DNA from: an uncultured Eubacteriales bacterium
Lineage (GTDB): Bacteria > Bacillota > Clostridia > Oscillospirales > QAKW01
NCBI GenBank assembly: GCA_902492505.1
Contig: CABULU010000053.1
Coordinates: forward strand, 1 to 10,004
Length of the DNA stretch: 10,004 nucleotides
Reading direction: 5' to 3'
Shown: positions 6,223 to 10,004 of the stretch, one piece after another
Layout: every line of letters starts with the position of its first letter
Numbering within the stretch: the stretch's first letter is position 1
Made by a program: the position numbers and the translations under genes
Notes under the pieces: model-generated
Told to the model about the DNA's origin: nothing
The model's input: the letters and a program-made list of their open reading frames with translations, nothing else
The model's database searches: none

Positions 6223-6251
6223 TTTACTTTTTTCGACATCTGTGGTAAACT
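6223..6251 (+). promoter_or_regulatory. Candidate promoter for the murJ operon
   Basis: TTTACT (6223-6228), a 17-base spacer, and TAAACT (6246-6251) preceded by an extended -10 TG (6243-6244). Each hexamer matches the consensus at four of six bases, so the call rests on spacing and the extended -10. A second possibility is TCGACA (6233-6238) with TGTAAT (6258-6263) at 19 bases. Either placement has the Spo0A box inside or touching the core promoter. Confidence 0.4.
6232..6238 (-). promoter_or_regulatory. Spo0A-binding site (0A box)
   Basis: The minus strand reads TGTCGAA, a perfect match to the Spo0A box. Counted from the predicted spoIIG start it lies at about -93 to -87, in the same place as the upstream Spo0A site of the Bacillus subtilis spoIIG promoter. 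No second perfect box is visible near the -35 element; only weak resemblances occur there. The same seven bases fall inside the candidate core promoter of the divergent murJ gene. Confidence 0.7.
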
Positions 6252-6269
6252 TGCTTTTGTAATTTTGAA

Positions 6270-6304
6270 AGGTGCGGCGTCTTTCTGCACGGTTTGCCGC
6301 ATTT
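6270..6304 (+). other. Possible hairpin in the murJ leader
   Basis: The segments 6270-6278 and 6296-6304 can form a 9-bp stem (core TGCGGC/GCCGCA plus two G-U pairs and one A-U pair) around a 17-base loop. It lies 9 bases upstream of the murJ ribosome-binding site. A short competing pairing, GTGC (6272-6275) with GCAC (6287-6290), would exclude it. No terminator U-tract follows, and I do not recognise a known riboswitch or leader class. Confidence 0.3.
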
Positions 6305-6327
6305 ACACTCCCAAAGGAATTTGTTAT

Positions 6328-7890
6328 ATGAAGAAAAAGGGCAATGTATTTGTCTATTTGGTGCTTGTGGCTGCGGTGCTTGCCACTAAGGTGCTGGGGC
6401 TTGTGCGCAACATGCTGCTTTCGGCAAACTACGGTACGGGAATTGAGGCATCGGCGTTTACTGCAGTTTCAAATCTGCCGCTGATTGTGTTTGATGTCAC
6501 TTTCGGCACAGCGATATCCGCGGCGTTTGTTCCGGTTTTCAATGAAAAGCTGACAAATGACGGAGAGCGGGGCGCAAACCGCTTTGCCAGTAACTTTTTG
6601 AATATCGTTTTGCTTTTCTCCGCCGTGCTTGTGGCGCTGGGGATAATTTTTCCGAAGTCGGCGGTTATGCTTGTTGCCGGAGGATTCAGCAGCGATGCGC
6701 AGGCACTTTCGCTTGCGTCCTCGCTTATGCGTATTATTATGCCTATAATCTGCTTTGCCTGCGGTACTTTTATTTTTGTGGGTATTTTGCAGTCCTACGG
6801 AGAGTTTATTGCACCGTCGCTTGTCTCGCTTTTCTCAAATCTGTCAATGATAGTATACCTGCTGTTTTTGAACGGGCGTTACGGTATACAAGGCCTTGCG
6901 GTTGCGTTTTGCGTCGGCTGGCTGTTTCAGTTTTTGTTTCTTGTTCCGTTTCTTAAAAAGAAGAGGTTCCATTACAGTCCGGGTCTTGATTTTAAATCAC
7001 CCGATATAAAAAAAGTTGCCGTTTTGACTCTTCCGCTTTTTGTTTCTGCACTTGCACAGCCGATAAACCAGCTTATCTCGTCCAATTTGAGCTCGGGCAT
7101 TTCGGAAAGCGGCGTTGCTACTGTAAACTATGCGTATAATGCTTATTTTATTGTTGCGGGCGTGTTTTCATATGCGCTGACAAATATGTTCTTTCCAGAA
7201 ATGTCGCGACGGTTCGCAAGCCGCGATACGGACGGTGCTACCGATATTTGCAGGGATATGCTTTCCACAATTACTGCGGTTATTATGCCGATTATGGTTT
7301 TTCTTGCCGCCTGCTCTAAGCCGATAATAAGAATTATTTATCAGCGCGGCAGGTTTACGGCAGAGGATACGCTTATGGTTTCACTGCTTCTCACAGTATA
7401 TGCCTTCGGTATGATTTTTCTATCCTGGCAGGATATTCTCAATAAGTTTTTTTATTCAATGCAAAAGTCGGTCGTACCGATGATTGCGGCGGCGTCCGGA
7501 ATTTTAGTTAATCTAATTCTGTCGCTGATTTTTACTCCTTTTCTGGGACTGACAGGGCTTGCGCTTTCCACAGTTATTGCAGGCGCTCTCATGACCCTGA
7601 TTTTATCGCTGTTTACTTTAAAATATACAAGGAATATATTTAAAAAAGACTTTTTTGCAGAGGTTTTTAAGCTTATTCTCGGCGGTGTGTCCGTGTTTGC
7701 GGTTTGCTCGCTTATGCTGCGCGTTTTGAATTTTGATACGTCTGTTTTATTGCAGACAGCGTATACACTTTTAACGCTTGCTGCATCGGCAGCCGCATAT
7801 CTTGGCGTCTTGTTTGTTATGCGCTCAAAAAGTATTAATAATATAATAAATTTATTCGGGAAAGGAGGTAAAACAAATGACGTACAGTAA
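6328..7890 (+). CDS. murJ: Lipid II flippase MurJ (MviN family)
   Basis: This 520-residue polytopic membrane protein belongs to the MATE-like MOP superfamily and moves lipid II, the peptidoglycan precursor, across the cytoplasmic membrane. The N-terminal block TKVLGLVRNMLLSANYGTGIEASAFTAVSNLP followed by GTAISAAFVPVFNE (residues about 20-73) is the MurJ signature, with Arg27 at the conserved cavity-lining arginine position. Further support is LTLPLFVSALAQPINQLI, MFFPEMSRRFASRD and IIRIIYQRGRFTAEDT, followed by FMQ-like FFYSMQKSVVPM, plus about 13-14 hydrophobic segments. ATG at 6328 has AAAGGA 9 bases upstream. A longer reading from a TTG at 6265 adds a Cys-rich, non-hydrophobic piece without homology and was rejected. 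It is first in an operon: the last 14 bases overlap the next gene, whose ribosome-binding site lies inside the murJ C-terminal codons. Firmicutes often carry several MOP-family flippases, so SpoVB-like or polysaccharide export roles are possible alternatives. Confidence 0.9.
   Translation: MKKKGNVFVYLVLVAAVLATKVLGLVRNMLLSANYGTGIEASAFTAVSNLPLIVFDVTFGTAISAAFVPVFNEKLTNDGERGANRFASNFLNIVLLFSAVLVALGIIFPKSAVMLVAGGFSSDAQALSLASSLMRIIMPIICFACGTFIFVGILQSYGEFIAPSLVSLFSNLSMIVYLLFLNGRYGIQGLAVAFCVGWLFQFLFLVPFLKKKRFHYSPGLDFKSPDIKKVAVLTLPLFVSALAQPINQLISSNLSSGISESGVATVNYAYNAYFIVAGVFSYALTNMFFPEMSRRFASRDTDGATDICRDMLSTITAVIMPIMVFLAACSKPIIRIIYQRGRFTAEDTLMVSLLLTVYAFGMIFLSWQDILNKFFYSMQKSVVPMIAAASGILVNLILSLIFTPFLGLTGLALSTVIAGALMTLILSLFTLKYTRNIFKKDFFAEVFKLILGGVSVFAVCSLMLRVLNFDTSVLLQTAYTLLTLAASAAAYLGVLFVMRSKSINNIINLFGKGGKTNDVQ
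7861..7868 (+). promoter_or_regulatory. Strong ribosome-binding site embedded in the end of murJ
   Basis: AAAGGAGG lies 8 bases before the ATG at 7877, inside the last codons of murJ (encoding GKGGK). This fixes the start of the O-antigen ligase-family gene and allows translational coupling of the two membrane proteins. Confidence 0.85.
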
Positions 7891-9715
7891 ATATAACAGC
7901 TTTTGGTTAAGAATAACCGATATTCTTAGTGCATCGGTATTTGGCAAGGCATATTTATGGATTGTGCATACAATCGGCGGAATGTTTCACAGCAGCTGGA
8001 TTTACAGCTTCTTTACCTCAAAGGATATGGAAGATTACGCTGCATCTTCAAAAATTGCCGGGTTTTTCAGACGTATTATCTTTAAAAGCAAGTTTTCCGA
8101 AATGGTTGCGCAGAGTGCTATTGTGCGCTCGCTTTGCTTTTTCCCCGATTATCTGTTCTCGTCGGGGGTATCGCTTATTTCTTTTTATTTAATTCCCGGC
8201 GGCATACTGATGTTTATCAGCTCTTTCGGAAATGTTGGATATATGATAGGCTATGCTCTTGTCATAGTAATCGGTATGATACTGCTGAGTTTTAAGGTGA
8301 GCGTGGGTGATGTTTTGTTCGGTTCCGCACTGCTTGGCGGTATTTGCAGGTTTTTCGGAATAAAGACGGACGCGTCAAAGGCCGCGCCATTGAAAAAGAC
8401 AGCGGCTTTTGCGGTGATTGCAGGGCTTTTGACCGGCGGTGCATCCTTTTTTCTTAGTGATTCCTTGTCGGTTATACTGTTTTGTGCAGTTCTGCTTTTT
8501 CCGCTGCTTGCAGCGTCACCGGTATTGCTGATAACTCTTGCTCTTTTCAGCGGTATGGCTATGTCGACAATGCCCGCGTCGGTTCTTGCGGCGATTACCG
8601 TGGTCATTGTACTGTGCAGACTCTTCTGTAAGGTGGAGCAGCTTCCGAAACTGCGTCCGGTGTACGTTTTTGCCATTATGTATTTTGTCTTAACGTTGTT
8701 TTATACCTTTTTTGGTTACGGTGGAAGTGACAGCGCGCTTGCCGGCGCTATACAGTCTATCTTTCTTCTGTTTTTCTTTGCGGTTGTTGTCGTTATAAAT
8801 TCTGCAGAGAAATTTAAACGTATTGTTTTTTCTCTTTCTGCGTGTACGTTATATACGGGTCTCTTAGGGCTTTACCAGCGATTTACCGGTCAGGGCGGCA
8901 CCGGCTGGTCATACACAAACGAATATGTCGGCGGACTTAAAAGGATCAGCGCCACGTTTTCAAACCCGAATGTTTACGGTGAGTTTATTCTTTTTGCCAT
9001 GTGTATTATAATAACGGCGATTTTGTTGTCCAAGGGTGTGTGGCAGCGCCTGTTCTTTATCGGTTGCCTGATGCTCCAGGTGGTAAATTTAGGGCTTACT
9101 TATTCACGCGGCTGCTACATCGCGGCGGCGTGTGCTGTCTTTCTAATCGTCTGGTGCTGTGATAAGCGTATTCTCAGCGCCGGAATATTCGGTATTCCGC
9201 TTTTGCCGTATGTTTTACCGCAGAATATCATTACGCGTATTTTGAGCGTCGGATCATATTTAAAGGACGGCTCTGTGATGTACCGCTTCAGTATATGGCG
9301 TGCCTGTCTGCGTGTTATACAGAATCATTGGTATGTCGGCTCGGGCGTCGGAACTGTGGCGTTTACGGCCTTTTATCAGAATTATATGATAGGCGGGGTT
9401 ACGGCGCAGCATTCACATAATCTGTTTATTCAGATTACAATAGAACTGAGCATAATAGCTCTTGTGCTCATGCTGCTTATTATTTTCTTCGGACTGAAGG
9501 ATGTGTGCCGTACTTTAAAGCAAAGCTCTGATATCAGATCAAAATTTTTTATCATCCCGTTTGTCGCGGCTCTCGGCGCCGTCATGATAGAGGGTATGGT
9601 CGATTATATATTTTATAACAATATAGTTTATATGTTCTTTTGGACGGTGCTTGCGCTGCTCATTGCAGGGCTTAATATAGTGAGCGCGCAGTCGGCAAAG
9701 TCAGTACGGACATAA
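7877..9715 (+). CDS. O-antigen ligase / Wzy-C family polytopic membrane protein
   Basis: The 612-residue protein has about 12 membrane segments. Features of the O-antigen ligase/polymerase (Wzy_C) family are RISATFSNPNVYGEF at about 354-369, the LTYSRGCYIAAA segment at about 406-417 with its conserved Arg, YRFSIWRACLRVIQNHWYVGSGVG at about 473-496, and QHSHNLFIQITIE at about 511-523. These correspond to the loop regions holding the Arg and His residues important in WaaL-type ligases. The family joins undecaprenyl-linked glycans to an acceptor or polymerises repeat units. In a Gram-positive cell a surface polysaccharide polymerase or ligase acting on wall glycan is more likely than a lipopolysaccharide role. 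The first roughly 95 residues are an unusual mostly soluble/amphipathic extension before the first membrane segments. The start ATG has a strong AAAGGAGG. The gene overlaps murJ by 14 bases and is followed after 14 bases by a DUF4330-like gene. Confidence 0.85.
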   Translation: MTYSKYNSFWLRITDILSASVFGKAYLWIVHTIGGMFHSSWIYSFFTSKDMEDYAASSKIAGFFRRIIFKSKFSEMVAQSAIVRSLCFFPDYLFSSGVSLISFYLIPGGILMFISSFGNVGYMIGYALVIVIGMILLSFKVSVGDVLFGSALLGGICRFFGIKTDASKAAPLKKTAAFAVIAGLLTGGASFFLSDSLSVILFCAVLLFPLLAASPVLLITLALFSGMAMSTMPASVLAAITVVIVLCRLFCKVEQLPKLRPVYVFAIMYFVLTLFYTFFGYGGSDSALAGAIQSIFLLFFFAVVVVINSAEKFKRIVFSLSACTLYTGLLGLYQRFTGQGGTGWSYTNEYVGGLKRISATFSNPNVYGEFILFAMCIIITAILLSKGVWQRLFFIGCLMLQVVNLGLTYSRGCYIAAACAVFLIVWCCDKRILSAGIFGIPLLPYVLPQNIITRILSVGSYLKDGSVMYRFSIWRACLRVIQNHWYVGSGVGTVAFTAFYQNYMIGGVTAQHSHNLFIQITIELSIIALVLMLLIIFFGLKDVCRTLKQSSDIRSKFFIIPFVAALGAVMIEGMVDYIFYNNIVYMFFWTVLALLIAGLNIVSAQSAKSVRT

Positions 9716-9729
9716 AAAGGAGTAGGCAA

Positions 9730-10004
9730 ATGAGAAAATACAGGTTGTTCGGAAAAATCCCGGTATTTGATGTAATCGTCATTGCGGTTATAATTGTTTT
9801 GGGTATAGTTTTTTACAATGTGTTTATGACAAGCAATTCAGGAGATGTTATTGTCAATTCACAGACCAAAACGATAAGATACACCATAGAATTTATGAAT
9901 ATCTCCGACATGATAGACGGAATTCCCGATGTTGGTGAAAAAGTATATGAAACCTCATCTAACTATGAGATAGGCAAGGTTATTTCCGCTCAGTCAAGAC
10001 CTTT
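9730..10004 (+). CDS. DUF4330-like single-pass membrane protein, partial (runs off the window)
   Basis: From ATG at 9730, with AAAGGAG (9716-9722) 7 bases upstream, the frame stays open for 91 codons to the right edge. The N-terminus MRKYRLFGKIPVFDVIVIAVIIVLGIVFYNVFM is a short basic, aromatic cytoplasmic stretch (GKIPVFD) and one membrane segment (about 15-33). A probable extracytoplasmic beta-rich part follows (TIRYTIEFMNISDMIDGIPDVGEKVYETSSNYEIGKVIS). The RLFGKIxxFD start and the following strand pattern resemble the DUF4330 family, which I recall as often being found beside polysaccharide-assembly membrane proteins. The assignment is from memory of the N-terminal motif, not a search. It is third in the murJ operon, 14 bases after the previous stop, suggesting a helper role in envelope glycan assembly. 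The C-terminus is not visible. Confidence 0.75.
   Translation, partial: MRKYRLFGKIPVFDVIVIAVIIVLGIVFYNVFMTSNSGDVIVNSQTKTIRYTIEFMNISDMIDGIPDVGEKVYETSSNYEIGKVISAQSRP

Noticed and set aside
6265..6327. TTG start adding 21 residues to MurJ
   Set aside because: The added piece is Cys-rich, unlike MurJ N-termini, and spans the leader hairpin; ATG at 6328 has AAAGGA and gives the expected length.
8251..8676. 141-codon minus-strand open frame inside the O-antigen ligase-family gene
   Set aside because: It is a codon-bias shadow of the plus-strand membrane protein with no ribosome-binding site or recognisable domain.
1..10004. Search for CRISPR arrays, insertion sequences, attachment sites or phage genes
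   Set aside because: No regular direct repeats, transposase or integrase motifs, or terminal inverted repeats were seen. Although a tRNA gene sits at the left edge, no integrase lies within the window.

Overview
The window looks like a chromosomal segment of an endospore-forming, low-to-moderate GC Gram-positive bacterium, most likely a Clostridia member of the Oscillospiraceae/Ruminococcaceae type. The strongest evidence is a spoIIGA-sigE pair on the minus strand. Its pro-sigma-E keeps the VYYIG processing region, and a perfect Spo0A box (TGTCGAA) lies upstream. Ribosome-binding sites are AGGAG-like and the promoters are clear sigma-A types. The taxonomic assignment is inference, because no rRNA gene is present.

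Layout, left to right. Bases 1-63 hold most of a tRNA-Gly(TCC) gene on the minus strand, cut by the window edge, with its own promoter at 85-113. A small hypoxanthine/deoxyinosine DNA glycosylase (122-610, minus) follows. From a back-to-back promoter region (641-704) a three-gene plus-strand operon reads away: a CPBP/CAAX-type intramembrane protease homologue with altered active-site motifs, a PAP2 membrane phosphatase, and a LacA/Maa-type sugar O-acetyltransferase. It ends at a perfect 13-bp hairpin (3050-3079) that also serves the converging gene. Two unrecognised lipoproteins (3097-3621 minus, 3775-4500 plus) are transcribed divergently from two well-formed promoters.

The minus-strand spoIIGA-sigE operon (4502-6130) encodes the pro-sigma-E processing protease and the early mother-cell sigma factor. 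The sigG gene, which usually follows sigE in bacilli and clostridia, is not next to it. A roughly 200-bp regulatory region (6131-6327) with the Spo0A box separates spoIIGA from a divergent plus-strand cell-envelope operon: murJ (lipid II flippase), an O-antigen ligase-family membrane protein overlapping murJ by 14 bases, and the start of a small single-pass membrane protein resembling the DUF4330 family, which runs off the right edge.

Overall, housekeeping, envelope-building and sporulation genes are packed together. The intergenic spaces are short and nearly all hold identifiable promoters or the terminator; no stretch over 300 bases lacks a gene. I see no insertion sequence, CRISPR array or prophage. 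The observations most worth following up are the divergent CPBP protein, the spoIIG/murJ regulatory region with a possible dual role for Spo0A, and the local gene order around sigE.
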